Assembly: GCF_028609885.1 (NCBI RefSeq)
Contig: NZ_CP063195.1
Coordinates: 1,178,001-1,242,000 of the forward strand
Direction: 5' to 3'
Source of the DNA: Corynebacterium jeikeium
GTDB lineage: Bacteria; Actinomycetota; Actinomycetes; Mycobacteriales; Mycobacteriaceae
DNA length: 64,000 nt
The first letter of the stretch is position 1, and each line of letters opens with the position of its first letter. Below are positions 52,476 to 61,512 of the stretch, piece by piece. The translations under genes were made by a program, and so were the position numbers. Under the pieces are notes generated by a model. The model saw nothing but the letters and a program-made list of their open reading frames with translations. It searched no databases and had not been told where the DNA came from.

Positions 52476-53807
52476 CTAGGCGTGGGCAGCCCTATCTGCC
52501 GTCTTCTCCGCCAGCAGCTCTACGACGGCAGCCAGGTCCACCTCGTGCTGCTCGTGTGCGCCGAGGTCCTTCACCGTCACCGTCCCCTCAGCCAGCTCCT
52601 TATCGCCCAGTACCAGGGCATACAGCGCACCCGCACGGTCGGCCCCCTTCATGGCTCCCTTCAGCCCGCGGTCACCGTAGGACATATCGGCGGACACGCC
52701 GCGCTCACGCAGGTCATCCACGATGCCCACCATGCGCCGCTTGGCCTCTGCGCCCAGTGCCACGCCGTAGACATCAACCCTTCTTCCTGTTGACGCCCTC
52801 TTCTCCTCCGCCTCGAGAGCCAGCAGCGCCCTATCGACTCCCAGCCCGAAGCCGATGCCAGACAGGTCCTGCCCGCCCAGTTGAGCCATCAGGCCGTCAT
52901 AACGTCCACCGCCACCAATGCCAGACTGCGCACCCAGGCCATCGTGGACAAATTCGAAACAGGTCTTCGTGTAGTAATCCAAGCCGCGCACCATCCGCGG
53001 GTTGATGGTGTAGCCCACGCCCAAGTCATCCAGCAGCCCGGTCACGGTTTCGAAGTGCTCGCGGGACGAATCACTGAGGTGGTCCAGCATCAAGGGAGCC
53101 TCGGCCAGCATCTCCTGCATCTCAGGGCGCTTATCATCCAGTACACGCAGCGGGTTCAGCTGCGCACGGCGCTGCGTCTCCTCATCCAACGGCAGCGTGG
53201 CCAAGAAGTCCTGCAGCTTCTGCCGGTAGGCGGGGCGGTCGTCCCAGTCACCGAGGCTGGTCAGCTCGAGGCGGAAGCCGTTCAGACCAATGGAGCTAAA
53301 GCAGCGGTGCGCCAACGCGATAACCTCGGCGTCCAGCGCCGGATCGTCCACGCCGATGGCCTCCACGCCCACCTGCTGCAGTTGGCGGTAGCGGCCGGCC
53401 TGCGGACGCTCGTAGCGGAAGAAGGGGCCATTGTAGACCAACTTGACGGGTAGCTGCCCGCGATCCAGGTTGTGCTCGATGACGGCACGCATGACGCCCG
53501 CCGTGCCCTCCGGCCGCAGGGTCACCGAACGGCCGCCCCGGTCGGCGAAGGTGTACATTTCCTTCGACACAACGTCGGTAGATTCGCCAACGCCACGGGC
53601 AAACAGAGAGGTCTCCTCGAAGATCGGCAGCTCCACGTGCTCGTAGCCTGCGGCGTGCGCGGCGGAGGTGAACGCATCCTTGACCGCCTTAAACTCCGCC
53701 GATGTCGGCGGCACGTAGTCCGGCACGCCCTTCGGCGCGCTGAGCGCCTTAAACTTCTCGGCCTTGGCCTTTTGGGGCTTCTGTTGCTTCTTCTCGCTCT
53801 CAGTCAC
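52476..53807 (-). CDS. hisS: Histidyl-tRNA synthetase
   Basis: HisS charges tRNA-His. After a lysine-rich start of about 20 residues, the 443-residue class II enzyme has [68 protein letters not shown], and the histidine motifs [19 protein letters not shown] and GGGGRYDGL. An anticodon domain ends it. GTG at 53807 has no ribosome site; a -10-like TAGACT lies about 12 bases upstream, so leaderless translation is possible. A perfect 15-base palindrome fills most of the 22-base gap to the hydrolase gene. Confidence 0.96.
   Translation of the reverse strand: MTESEKKQQKPQKAKAEKFKALSAPKGVPDYVPPTSAEFKAVKDAFTSAAHAAGYEHVELPIFEETSLFARGVGESTDVVSKEMYTFADRGGRSVTLRPEGTAGVMRAVIEHNLDRGQLPVKLVYNGPFFRYERPQAGRYRQLQQVGVEAIGVDDPALDAEVIALAHRCFSSIGLNGFRLELTSLGDWDDRPAYRQKLQDFLATLPLDEETQRRAQLNPLRVLDDKRPEMQEMLAEAPLMLDHLSDSSREHFETVTGLLDDLGVGYTINPRMVRGLDYYTKTCFEFVHDGLGAQSGIGGGGRYDGLMAQLGGQDLSGIGFGLGVDRALLALEAEEKRASTGRRVDVYGVALGAEAKRRMVGIVDDLRERGVSADMSYGDRGLKGAMKGADRAGALYALVLGDKELAEGTVTVKDLGAHEQHEVDLAAVVELLAEKTADRAAHA
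52781..52797 (-). repeat. GGCGTCA/A-rich bipartite motif, degenerate copy (in hisS)
   Basis: On the minus strand: GGCGTCA, three or four bases, then GAAGAAGGG instead of a pure A run. This is the weakest of the sense-strand copies. Confidence 0.3.
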
Positions 53808-53808
53808 A

Positions 53809-53823
53809 AGTAGACAGTCTACT
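53809..53823. promoter_or_regulatory. Perfect 15-base palindrome at the hisS start
   Basis: AGTAGAC-A-GTCTACT lies two bases upstream of the hisS GTG and 7 bases after the upstream stop. It contains TAGAC and GTCTA, the half-sites of McbR, but separated by one base instead of six. It could be an operator over a leaderless promoter or a short mRNA hairpin. Confidence 0.5.
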
Positions 53824-53829
53824 AAACGG

Positions 53830-54504
53830 CTATTGCACTGCCGCCAGGAAGCTATTGGTGCGCTTTTCTTCCCCGATGGTCGTGTGCGGGCCGTGCCCCG
53901 GCAGCACAATGTCCTCGTCATCGAAGTCGGTGGTTAGCTTCTTGAGGCTCAGCATCATGTCCTCGGGCGAGCAACCCGGAAGATCGGTGCGCCCCACTCC
54001 TCCACGGAACAGCACATCGCCGCCGAAGATGAGCCCATTCACGCGGAACATGACATGCCCCGGTGAGTGGCCTGGCATGTGGTGGATCTCGAACTCCGCA
54101 CCGCCAATGCTGATGGAATCCTCCAGGTGACGAATGTTCTCAATCGCCGGCATGTTCGCAACGTCGAAGGGCTGCGCCAGCGGGCTGGCCGCCTGATCCA
54201 TTTCCAACATGAAGCGGTCCAGCTCGTGGACGTACACCGGCACCCCAAATGCTCCCGCGTCGCGAATGTGGTCGATATGTCCGTGGGTCAGCACGACCTT
54301 TTCCACGAAAAACTTGTGCTCCTCGGCGAGCCTTTGGATGTTCTCGAACGCACCCAATCCCGGGTCTATAACGACCGCCGGGGAGCTCTCCCCGCTATTG
54401 GCGTCAGAACCATCAATCACCACATAGCAATTGGTTTCGAAAGGGCCAGCAGGAAAAGAAAGGACCTGCGTCGTATCCGGCAAGGGGGTTGCGTCTGTGC
54501 TCAT
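53830..54504 (-). CDS. MBL-fold hydrolase (glyoxalase II-like)
   Basis: This 224-residue metallo-beta-lactamase-fold protein has the metal motif THGHIDH (73-79), [30 protein letters not shown] and the final [13 protein letters not shown] with conserved histidines. These resemble the small glyoxalase II-like hydrolases found next to hisS in many actinobacteria. ATG at 54504 gives [12 protein letters not shown]; an open frame continues 15 codons upstream without a conserved start. It is divergent from the cyclophilin and precedes hisS by 22 bases. The substrate cannot be told from the sequence. Confidence 0.9.
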   Translation of the reverse strand: MSTDATPLPDTTQVLSFPAGPFETNCYVVIDGSDANSGESSPAVVIDPGLGAFENIQRLAEEHKFFVEKVVLTHGHIDHIRDAGAFGVPVYVHELDRFMLEMDQAASPLAQPFDVANMPAIENIRHLEDSISIGGAEFEIHHMPGHSPGHVMFRVNGLIFGGDVLFRGGVGRTDLPGCSPEDMMLSLKKLTTDFDDEDIVLPGHGPHTTIGEEKRTNSFLAAVQ

Positions 54505-54616
54505 GCCACAAACCCTAGCGAAAACACCAACGAGCCCGTGCCCCTTCACCCGAATCGGCCAGTATATAGGGCATAATGGATCACCGTATCTAGCACAAGA
54601 AAGGTCCTAGAAAAAC

Positions 54617-55480
54617 GTGTCAGACAACAACTACCCGAACGAGGCCCAGCGCGACCAGGCACTGTCGGAGCTAGAGAAAGCTCTGAAGTCCCGCGAGCGC
54701 AAGGCCAAGATCGCACCGCTGGGCGTGGTAGCCGCAACACTCGCCGTGCTGGTGCTCATCGTGGGCGGCATCTGGTTCGCCGCCACCTACACCTCCAACG
54801 AGGATGAAGATCAAGTCGCTGAGAGCGAGCAGCAGACTGAAGAGCCGGACGTAAAGCCCGCGGCGCTACCGGCAGGCCCTAAGGAGCCTTACGGCGAGAC
54901 CGTGAAGTGCGAGTACAAGAAGGACCCGCAGGGCAAGCTCAGCGAGGCCGGGCTGCCTGACGGCAACAACGTAACCGCCAAGGGAACCGAAAAGGTCACC
55001 TTGACCATGAACGGCCAAAAGGTTGGCTTGGAGCTGGCCAACGACAAGTCCCCGTGCTCCACCAATTCCTTCAAGCACCTGGTGGAGAAGAAGTTCTACG
55101 ACTCCACCAAGTGCCACCGCTCTGTGAAGTCCGATTCCATGACCATCCTGCAGTGCGGCGACCCTGAGGGTACTGGCGCAGGCGGCCCGGGCTACTCCTT
55201 CGCAGATGAGTACCCGTCCAACGGCGTGGACAAGGACAAGGCCGACTCCCCGGTCACTTACAAGCGCGGCACACTAGCCATGGCCAACAGCGGACCGGAT
55301 ACCAACGGCAGCCAGTTCTTCCTGGTCACCGGTGATACCACCCTGCCGCCGAGCTACAACATCTTCGGCACCATCGACGAGGCCGGCCTGAAGGCACTGG
55401 ACAAGCTGATGGAAAAGGCACCTGAAGGTGATGCGGCCCCGAATGAGGACATCAACATCGAATCCGCAGTACTGGGTTAG
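54617..55480 (+). CDS. Membrane-anchored cyclophilin-type peptidyl-prolyl isomerase
   Basis: This 287-residue PPIase would assist folding of exported proteins. It has a basic cytoplasmic start, one membrane segment (about 33-57), an acidic linker (about 60-85) and a cyclophilin domain with the signature NSGPDTNGSQFFLVTGDT and a C-terminal PPSYNIFGTIDEAGL. The start is GTG at 54617. A -10-like CATAAT lies around 54571-54576. The two cysteine pairs in the catalytic domain are typical of exported actinobacterial forms. It converges on rel across a perfect hairpin. Confidence 0.93.
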   Translation: MSDNNYPNEAQRDQALSELEKALKSRERKAKIAPLGVVAATLAVLVLIVGGIWFAATYTSNEDEDQVAESEQQTEEPDVKPAALPAGPKEPYGETVKCEYKKDPQGKLSEAGLPDGNNVTAKGTEKVTLTMNGQKVGLELANDKSPCSTNSFKHLVEKKFYDSTKCHRSVKSDSMTILQCGDPEGTGAGGPGYSFADEYPSNGVDKDKADSPVTYKRGTLAMANSGPDTNGSQFFLVTGDTTLPPSYNIFGTIDEAGLKALDKLMEKAPEGDAAPNEDINIESAVLG

Positions 55481-55486
55481 ACAACT

Positions 55487-55509
55487 CGGCTAGCCTTCAG
55501 GGCTAGCCG
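55487..55509. terminator. Bidirectional hairpin between cyclophilin and rel
   Basis: CGGCTAGCC and GGCTAGCCG form a perfect 9-base stem with a TTCAG loop. The stem includes the rel stop codon and starts 7 bases after the cyclophilin stop. It would serve both converging genes, though neither side has a long T-run. Confidence 0.65.
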
Positions 55510-57770
55510 CCCGTCGTGACACGGTAGACGTCGTAGACACCTTCGACGTTACGCAGCTGGTTCATCATGTAGCCCAGCTGCTTTGTGTCCGACACCTCGA
55601 AGGTAAAGCGGATCGTCGCCACCCGGTCGCCCGCGGTGTGCGAATTAGTGGCGATGATCGGCACCTTCTGATCCGAGATCACGCGCGTGACCTCAGAGAG
55701 CAAACCGTTGCGATCCAGACCCTCGATCTGGATCGTGACCATAAACACTGCATTGTGGAAGCTGCTGGCCCACGAGACTTCAATAATCCGCTGCGGCTCT
55801 TGGTGCAGCTTCTCGGCGTTGGTGCAGTCCGTACGGTGCACGCTTACGCCCCCGCCCTTGGTGATAAACCCAAAGATCTTATCGCCCGGCACCGGGGTAC
55901 AGCACTTTGCCAACTTCGCGGAGAAATCGGCCTCGCCCTGCACCAGAATGCCGGAACCATCGCCACGGCCTTCCTGCGGAGTATTCGCGATCTTAGAAGT
56001 CGCAGAACCAGACTGTAGAACGTCATCGGCCTCCGACTCTGGCTCCAGCCCCTCTACAAAGCGATTGCAGACGTGCCCGGCCGTAACCTCTCCCCGGCCA
56101 ATAGCAGTGTAAAGCGCCTCGACATCCTGGTAGTTCATGTCGCTGGCCAGCAGGCGCAGGGATTCGTGGGTAAAGAGACGATGCACCGCCAGGCCACCCC
56201 GCTGTGCTTCCGCGGCCAGCAGATCGCGGCCCTTCTCCGCTGCTTCCTCGCGCCGCTCCTTGGCGAACCACTGCCGGATCTTCGCCTTCGCTCGCGGCGA
56301 GACGACAATACTCATCCAGTCCTTCGATGGCCCGGAGTTTTGATCCTTGGAGGTAAAGACCTCCACCTTATCGCCGGTGTTCAGCTTGGATTCGAGCGCC
56401 ACCAGCTTGCCGTTGACCTTCGCGCCAATACAGCGATGGCCGATTTCCGTGTGCACAGCGTAGGCAAAATCAATCGGCGTGGATCCGTTCGGCAGGGTGA
56501 TGGCATCGCCCTTTGGCGTGAACACGAAGATCTGGTTGGTGGACAGGTCGTAACGCAGTGAGTCCAGGAACTCGTTTGGATCCGCTGCCTCCTTCTGCCA
56601 GTCCAGCAGCTGGCGCATCCACGCCATTTGGTCCACTTCTGCAGACTCGCTGTTGTTGTTGCCGCGGGTTTCCTTGTACCGCCAGTGCGCCGCAATGCCG
56701 TATTCGGCGTTGTGGTGCATCTCGTGGGTGCGAATCTGCACTTCCAGGGGCTTGGTGTCCGGGCCTATCACGGTGGTGTGCAGCGACTGGTACACGCCGA
56801 AGCGTGGGGAAGAAATATAGTCCTTAAAACGCCCCGGCATCGGCTGATAGAGGGTGTGAATGGCACCGACTGCCGCGTAGCAATCCTGCACACTATCCAC
56901 CAGAATGCGCACACCCACCAGATCGAAAATCTCGTCAAAGTCGCGTCCGCGCACGATCATCTTCTGGTAAATCGACCAATAGTGCTTCGGGCGGCCCTCC
57001 ACCGTGGCGTGCAGCGAACTGCGCGACATTGCCAGCTCGATCTCCTGCTTCACCTTCGCCAGGTACTGGTCGCGCTTCGGGGCACGGTCGGCAACCAGGC
57101 GCACGATCTCGTCGTACTTCTTCGGGTAGAGGATGGCGAAGGCAAGGTCCTCCAGCTCCCACTTGACGGTCGCCATGCCCAGGCGGTGGGCCAGCGGGGC
57201 AATCACCTCAAGAGTTTCGCGTGCCTTCTTCGCCTGCTTTTCCGGTGGCAGGAAACGCATAGTGCGCATGTTGTGAAGGCGGTCGGAGACCTTGATCACC
57301 AGCACGCGCGGATCCTCGGCCATAGCGACGATCATCTTACGGATGGTTTCTGCCTCCGCCGCAGACCCCAACACAACTTTGTCTAGCTTCGTCACGCCGT
57401 CCACGAGGCGGGCGACCTCACTGCCAAAGTCGCGGGAAAGATCCTCCAGGGAGTAATCCGTATCTTCCACCGTGTCGTGTAGCAGCGCTGCCACCACGGT
57501 GGTTGTGTCCATGCCAATCTCCGCGGCGATGGTCGCCACCGCCAGCGGGTGCGTAATGTACGGCTCGCCGGACTTGCGCTTCACGCCCTCGTGCAGCTTC
57601 TCGGCGGTAGCGTAGGCGCGGTTCAACAGGGCGAGGTCAGCGCGTGGATGAAAGCGCCGGTGCACGGAAATGAGCGGCCCCAGTACAGGGTTGATCTTTG
57701 GCTTTCCGGTGCCGGTGAGGCTTCGCGCAATGCGAGCCGCCATCCACAGCGAACCCTTCTCGTTGCTCAT
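55503..57770 (-). CDS. rel: Bifunctional (p)ppGpp synthetase/hydrolase Rel
   Basis: Rel makes and degrades (p)ppGpp in the stringent response. The 755-residue protein has an HD hydrolase domain (His74, His98-Asp99 in [10 protein letters not shown]), and a synthetase domain with [18 protein letters not shown] and [24 protein letters not shown] domain near 430-490 ([22 protein letters not shown]), a zinc-finger-like region with [10 protein letters not shown], and a C-terminal ACT domain follow. ATG at 57770 lies 74 bases after apt; this gap holds a copy of the GGCGTCA/A-run motif. The secD-secF-lipoprotein-apt-rel order is the known corynebacterial arrangement. Confidence 0.98.
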   Translation of the reverse strand: MSNEKGSLWMAARIARSLTGTGKPKINPVLGPLISVHRRFHPRADLALLNRAYATAEKLHEGVKRKSGEPYITHPLAVATIAAEIGMDTTTVVAALLHDTVEDTDYSLEDLSRDFGSEVARLVDGVTKLDKVVLGSAAEAETIRKMIVAMAEDPRVLVIKVSDRLHNMRTMRFLPPEKQAKKARETLEVIAPLAHRLGMATVKWELEDLAFAILYPKKYDEIVRLVADRAPKRDQYLAKVKQEIELAMSRSSLHATVEGRPKHYWSIYQKMIVRGRDFDEIFDLVGVRILVDSVQDCYAAVGAIHTLYQPMPGRFKDYISSPRFGVYQSLHTTVIGPDTKPLEVQIRTHEMHHNAEYGIAAHWRYKETRGNNNSESAEVDQMAWMRQLLDWQKEAADPNEFLDSLRYDLSTNQIFVFTPKGDAITLPNGSTPIDFAYAVHTEIGHRCIGAKVNGKLVALESKLNTGDKVEVFTSKDQNSGPSKDWMSIVVSPRAKAKIRQWFAKERREEAAEKGRDLLAAEAQRGGLAVHRLFTHESLRLLASDMNYQDVEALYTAIGRGEVTAGHVCNRFVEGLEPESEADDVLQSGSATSKIANTPQEGRGDGSGILVQGEADFSAKLAKCCTPVPGDKIFGFITKGGGVSVHRTDCTNAEKLHQEPQRIIEVSWASSFHNAVFMVTIQIEGLDRNGLLSEVTRVISDQKVPIIATNSHTAGDRVATIRFTFEVSDTKQLGYMMNQLRNVEGVYDVYRVTTGG

Positions 57771-57803
57771 AGCCGCTTAAAGTCCTGCCTGTTTCTTCTC
57801 TTC

Positions 57804-57817
57804 TTTTTATTGACGCC
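57804..57817 (-). repeat. GGCGTCA/A5 bipartite motif copy (apt-rel gap)
   Basis: On the minus strand: GGCGTCA, two bases, five A, then GAAG. It is intergenic, about 34 bases before rel, and so is free of coding constraint. Confidence 0.55.
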
Positions 57818-57844
57818 ACCTGCGCCTATAACCCGTTGGGGCTA

Positions 57845-58417
57845 TCAGCCGGCCTGATCGACCACGTAGAGCGGAAGATCCTTCAGGCGGTCGCGACCGT
57901 CCAACGCAGATACCTCTAACACCACGCCGAGTCCGCACACATTAGCCCCGGCGTTTTCCAGCAATTCGCGCGAAGCGCTCAGCGTGCCGCCGGTAGCCAA
58001 AACATCATCGATGAGGAAGACGTTCTTGCCCTGCAGCGGGATTGCGTTGTCAGCCGGAATCTCAAGTGAGGCCGTGCCGTACTCCAAAGAGTAGTCCACG
58101 TGGTGGACGGGAGGAGGCAGTTTGCCGCCTTTTCGAACTGCGAGGATGCCCACGCCCAGTTCGTAGGCGACTGCACTTCCGAGTAGGAAGCCACGAGCAT
58201 CCAATCCGCCGATCAGGTCGATGTCGAAGTTGCGGCAGTGGTTGGCCAGGTCTTGCACCAAAAGCTTGAAAGAGTGGGGATCTGCCAGAACGGGGGTTAG
58301 GTCTTCGAAGACAATGCCGCGCGAGGGGAAGTCCGGAACAACCCGGATGCGTTGGCGCAGCGCGCTGGCCGCTGTTTCTGCGCGCTGGGGGCTGTTGTCA
58401 TGGTCGGCGGAAGTCAA
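57845..58417 (-). CDS. apt: Adenine phosphoribosyltransferase
   Basis: Apt salvages adenine to AMP with PRPP. The 190-residue protein has the N-terminal VVPDFPSRGIVFEDLTPVLAD, the RKGGKLPPPVHHVDYSLEYG stretch and the PRPP loop FLIDDVLATGGTLSAS. The start is a TTG at 58417; no ATG or GTG lies in frame before the conserved part, so it is the best choice, with AAGAG nearby. It lies 23 bases after the lipoprotein gene and upstream of rel. The final residues are short and end in DQAG. Confidence 0.93.
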   Translation of the reverse strand: MTSADHDNSPQRAETAASALRQRIRVVPDFPSRGIVFEDLTPVLADPHSFKLLVQDLANHCRNFDIDLIGGLDARGFLLGSAVAYELGVGILAVRKGGKLPPPVHHVDYSLEYGTASLEIPADNAIPLQGKNVFLIDDVLATGGTLSASRELLENAGANVCGLGVVLEVSALDGRDRLKDLPLYVVDQAG

Positions 58418-58440
58418 AACTCTTAGGTCTCTTTCTCTCT

Positions 58441-60123
58441 TTAGGGCTGGGAGGGATCTGTGGGAGCTACGGGCGACTCACTAGCCTCTGTTCCCTCTGC
58501 CCCATCGTTACCTTCGTCAGAGGCACGGCCTGTCGCCACGGGTTCGTCGGACTCCACCCAGCGATCCATGTTCCAGCTCACCCCGGTGTCCGAGGAGCTA
58601 TCCAATACATTAGCTGCGTGAACCTCAGCCAGGATGGTACGCGCTTCCGTGACCAGAGGCAGGGTCATAGCGTCGTCTGCCAAAGCTGTCTCGGCCGCCC
58701 GAATCTCCTTAAGGTCGGAGCTCGGGGTGGAATTCACCGCGGAGTTCCGCCCATTGGCCGACCGGGTGTCGAGGGCCACGTCGTAGTCAACGCCCAACAT
58801 CCCGTAGTTATCGGCCTTGCGGGGCACGGGTTCGATGTTTACCCCGGCCTTCGCGCACTGAGACTTCAGGGTGTCCACAATCTTCTTATAGCGAGGCATG
58901 GACTCCAAGAAACCAATGCGGATAGTCATCCCGTTGAGCTGCGAACGGGTGTCTTCGACATTGACCCTGGTATTGCGCCCATTGATGTCGTCCAGGTAGC
59001 TACGCAGCGGATGCTCGGAGCCGACCACCCGCAGTCCGACTGGCTGCACTGCGGCGCCAGTTTCCTCCTCGACGGCTTTCGCGAGACCCTGGCGATCGAT
59101 GCAGGCGTTTAGAGCCTTGCGAGACACAGGATCCTGCAGCGGGCCTAGGTCGGAAATCCGCAAGGTATCCACACGTTCCGAGTTGCTCTCCACCACGCGG
59201 AAGTCGTCTGCGTTCAAGCCGAGTTCCTTGGCTACCTTGCCCGGAGACTCCCCGGCGCCGCGGTTGGTATCCACCACGGAAAGCTGGTTGTGCTCCCCCA
59301 GCTTCTTGACGTCCGCCCCTTGCGGCCAGAGGTATATCGGAGATTGGGCGGGCTCTACGCCGTTCCATTCCGGGTTCTTCTCCAGCTTCAGTGAGCCGTC
59401 ATCCTGTCGTTCAGCGATCTTGTACGGCCCTGAAGTCGGTACTTGGGAAGGATCCGTCTTCGCAAAGGTGAACACGTCTTGCCAGGCCTTGCCCAGATCC
59501 GTCAGAGCTTGTTCGTCCATGCCATCAATGGCCGAGACGACGTCGTCGACCCCAGCCTTCTCAGCCACGGTGTGAGAGGGCAACACGGTGCCGGGGCCGA
59601 AAAGCTCGCGGTAGCGTTCACCACGCTTATCAGCGAAGTGCACGGTAAACGTCTTGGAACCAGCCGCACAATCGATCTTTTCCACCTGACCGAACAGGGG
59701 CAGGTCAGAGCCGAAAAGATCCGGTCGGGAGCTCGCCTGGAAACTCAACAGAAAGTCGTCGCACACTACCGGCTTTGAATCCGAGTAGGTTGCATCTTCG
59801 TTAATGGTGTAATCCACCTGTCGGGGATTTGCGGGAGCCGGCTTAGCCGTCACCAGGTCGCCGTTCGGCAGGTTCTGGCCGCGCGGGCCAGCGATGAAGG
59901 CTCCTGGGTAGAGGCGGGCGGAAATCTTTGCAGCATCCGTCGCCACTCCCACCGCAGTGCCGGCGTTGGAAGTCACCAGGTCGCTGGTGAGTACGTATCC
60001 GAACTGCTCTGGCGTGCTGCTCAGTGGGGAGTCCTCCGAACAACCGGCCAAGCCCACTGCTGCCAGAACTGTGGATAGCGTCAAGGCTGCTGTAGACCGT
60101 ACTGCATGGCGCTTGCGGTTCAC
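58441..60123 (-). CDS. Family-5 (peptide-type) solute-binding lipoprotein
   Basis: This 560-residue lipoprotein has a signal sequence with lipobox LAGC (25-28, lipidated Cys28). The body resembles the SBP_bac_5 family, with LYPGAFIAGPRGQ near the start, VDYTINEDATYSDSKPV, SGPYKIAERQDDGSLKLEKNP and LEKNPEWNG. Permease and ATPase genes are absent nearby. In C. glutamicum the gene here is called dciAE, a truncated dipeptide-binding homologue before apt-rel. GTG at 60123 has AAGGA upstream; an open frame reaches 60177. The ligand is unknown, and a non-transport role is possible. Confidence 0.9.
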   Translation of the reverse strand: MNRKRHAVRSTAALTLSTVLAAVGLAGCSEDSPLSSTPEQFGYVLTSDLVTSNAGTAVGVATDAAKISARLYPGAFIAGPRGQNLPNGDLVTAKPAPANPRQVDYTINEDATYSDSKPVVCDDFLLSFQASSRPDLFGSDLPLFGQVEKIDCAAGSKTFTVHFADKRGERYRELFGPGTVLPSHTVAEKAGVDDVVSAIDGMDEQALTDLGKAWQDVFTFAKTDPSQVPTSGPYKIAERQDDGSLKLEKNPEWNGVEPAQSPIYLWPQGADVKKLGEHNQLSVVDTNRGAGESPGKVAKELGLNADDFRVVESNSERVDTLRISDLGPLQDPVSRKALNACIDRQGLAKAVEEETGAAVQPVGLRVVGSEHPLRSYLDDINGRNTRVNVEDTRSQLNGMTIRIGFLESMPRYKKIVDTLKSQCAKAGVNIEPVPRKADNYGMLGVDYDVALDTRSANGRNSAVNSTPSSDLKEIRAAETALADDAMTLPLVTEARTILAEVHAANVLDSSSDTGVSWNMDRWVESDEPVATGRASDEGNDGAEGTEASESPVAPTDPSQP

Positions 60124-60180
60124 GGGTCGCCGTCCTTCCTCCAACACATGTACACGAATCAATCCTGCAGGTAACACCAG

Positions 60181-61512
60181 CTACATGCCAGGGCGCCAGG
60201 ACCTTCCAGCGTCTTCGTTGTGAGTTTCACGCTTGAAGTCCTCAGTGGAATCCGCGGCCACATGAGCATTCGGACTGGAGACATTACGCTTGGCGCGGCC
60301 GGTGTTCTCTTCCTCATCACCATTGTCAGCGGGAACGGTCACCTTTTCGCTGTCTCCATCAGAGGTTTCCACTGCGGCGTCATTGCTAGAAGTACCCTCC
60401 TGCGACGCCGCGAGGGAACGGGCGCGCTCCACGCGAGCCTCGTGCTGCTTGTACTTTTGCTGTCGCATCTTGAACGTCACCAACAGTGGCGCGGCGAAGA
60501 AAATGGAGCTAAACGTGCCGGCGATAACACCGATGAACTGCACTAGAGCCAGATCCTTCAGCGTGCCCACGCCCATGATGCCCACTGCCACGACCAGCAG
60601 CGACGCGATCGGAACCAGGGAGAAGATGGAGGTGTTGATCGAGCGCATGATCGTCTGGTTGATGGCGAGGTTCGTTTCCTCGGCGTAGGTGGCGCGCGTC
60701 GAGCCAAACAGACCAGCCGTGTTCTCGTGCACCTTGTCGAACACCACAACCGTGTCATAGAGCGAGTAGGCAAGAATAGTCAGCAGGCCGATCACCGTAG
60801 CCGGGGAAACCTCGAAGCCGACCAGCGCGTAGATGCCGGAGACGACGGTGAGGTCAATCAGCAGACAGATGATGGCTGCAGCAGCCATGTCGCGCTCCAT
60901 ACGGAAGGCGATGTACAAGAATACCGTCAGCAGGAATACGCCCAGGGCGATAAGCATCTTCTTGGTGATGCTACTTCCCCACGACTCGGAGACGGTGGAA
61001 TCACTAATCGCGTCCTGAGTAACCTCGCCGACATTGTTCTTAGGGTGGTACTCGTTGAACAGAGCCGAACGGGCCTCGCGGATTTGTTCCTCACTCAGGC
61101 GCTCGGAGGTGATCTCGATGGACTCGGCATCGCCGCTGCCGACAGTCTGGGTGGACTGCGGCGCGATGCCAGTGGCGTTCTCGAAGATCTCCGAGACGCT
61201 AGATTCCGTGGCTCCGCCTGCCGGCGGCATGGTCATGCGCGTGCCGCCCTCGAAGTCGATGCCAAGGGTAAAGCCACGCACCAGGATCGAAAGCAGGCAG
61301 GCCACGACGACCGCTACGAGGATGCCATAAAGGCGACCGCGGTTCTGCACGATGCGGAAACCGCCGTTGCCGTTGTAGAGCTTCTCGAAGAAGCCTTGCG
61401 CCTCACTATCTGGAGCGTCGACCGGATTGGCCTCGGCCGCCGAAAGCTCCGTGGATTCCACAGCCTCCACAGCCTCGGTCTCCTTCGCGCTAAGAGTTTC
61501 GGGGTTACTCAT
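60181..61512 (-). CDS. secF: Protein translocase subunit SecF
   Basis: SecF works with SecD and YajC to pull proteins across the membrane using the proton motive force. The 443-residue protein has a long N-terminal acidic stretch, the first membrane segment, the signature GIDFEGGTRMTM, five C-terminal membrane segments including AYSLYDTVVVFDKVHEN, and a charged hydrophilic tail of about 95 residues. ATG at 61512 directly follows the secD stop codon (TAAATG). The lipoprotein gene begins 57 bases after it. Confidence 0.97.
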   Translation of the reverse strand: MSNPETLSAKETEAVEAVESTELSAAEANPVDAPDSEAQGFFEKLYNGNGGFRIVQNRGRLYGILVAVVVACLLSILVRGFTLGIDFEGGTRMTMPPAGGATESSVSEIFENATGIAPQSTQTVGSGDAESIEITSERLSEEQIREARSALFNEYHPKNNVGEVTQDAISDSTVSESWGSSITKKMLIALGVFLLTVFLYIAFRMERDMAAAAIICLLIDLTVVSGIYALVGFEVSPATVIGLLTILAYSLYDTVVVFDKVHENTAGLFGSTRATYAEETNLAINQTIMRSINTSIFSLVPIASLLVVAVGIMGVGTLKDLALVQFIGVIAGTFSSIFFAAPLLVTFKMRQQKYKQHEARVERARSLAASQEGTSSNDAAVETSDGDSEKVTVPADNGDEEENTGRAKRNVSSPNAHVAADSTEDFKRETHNEDAGRSWRPGM

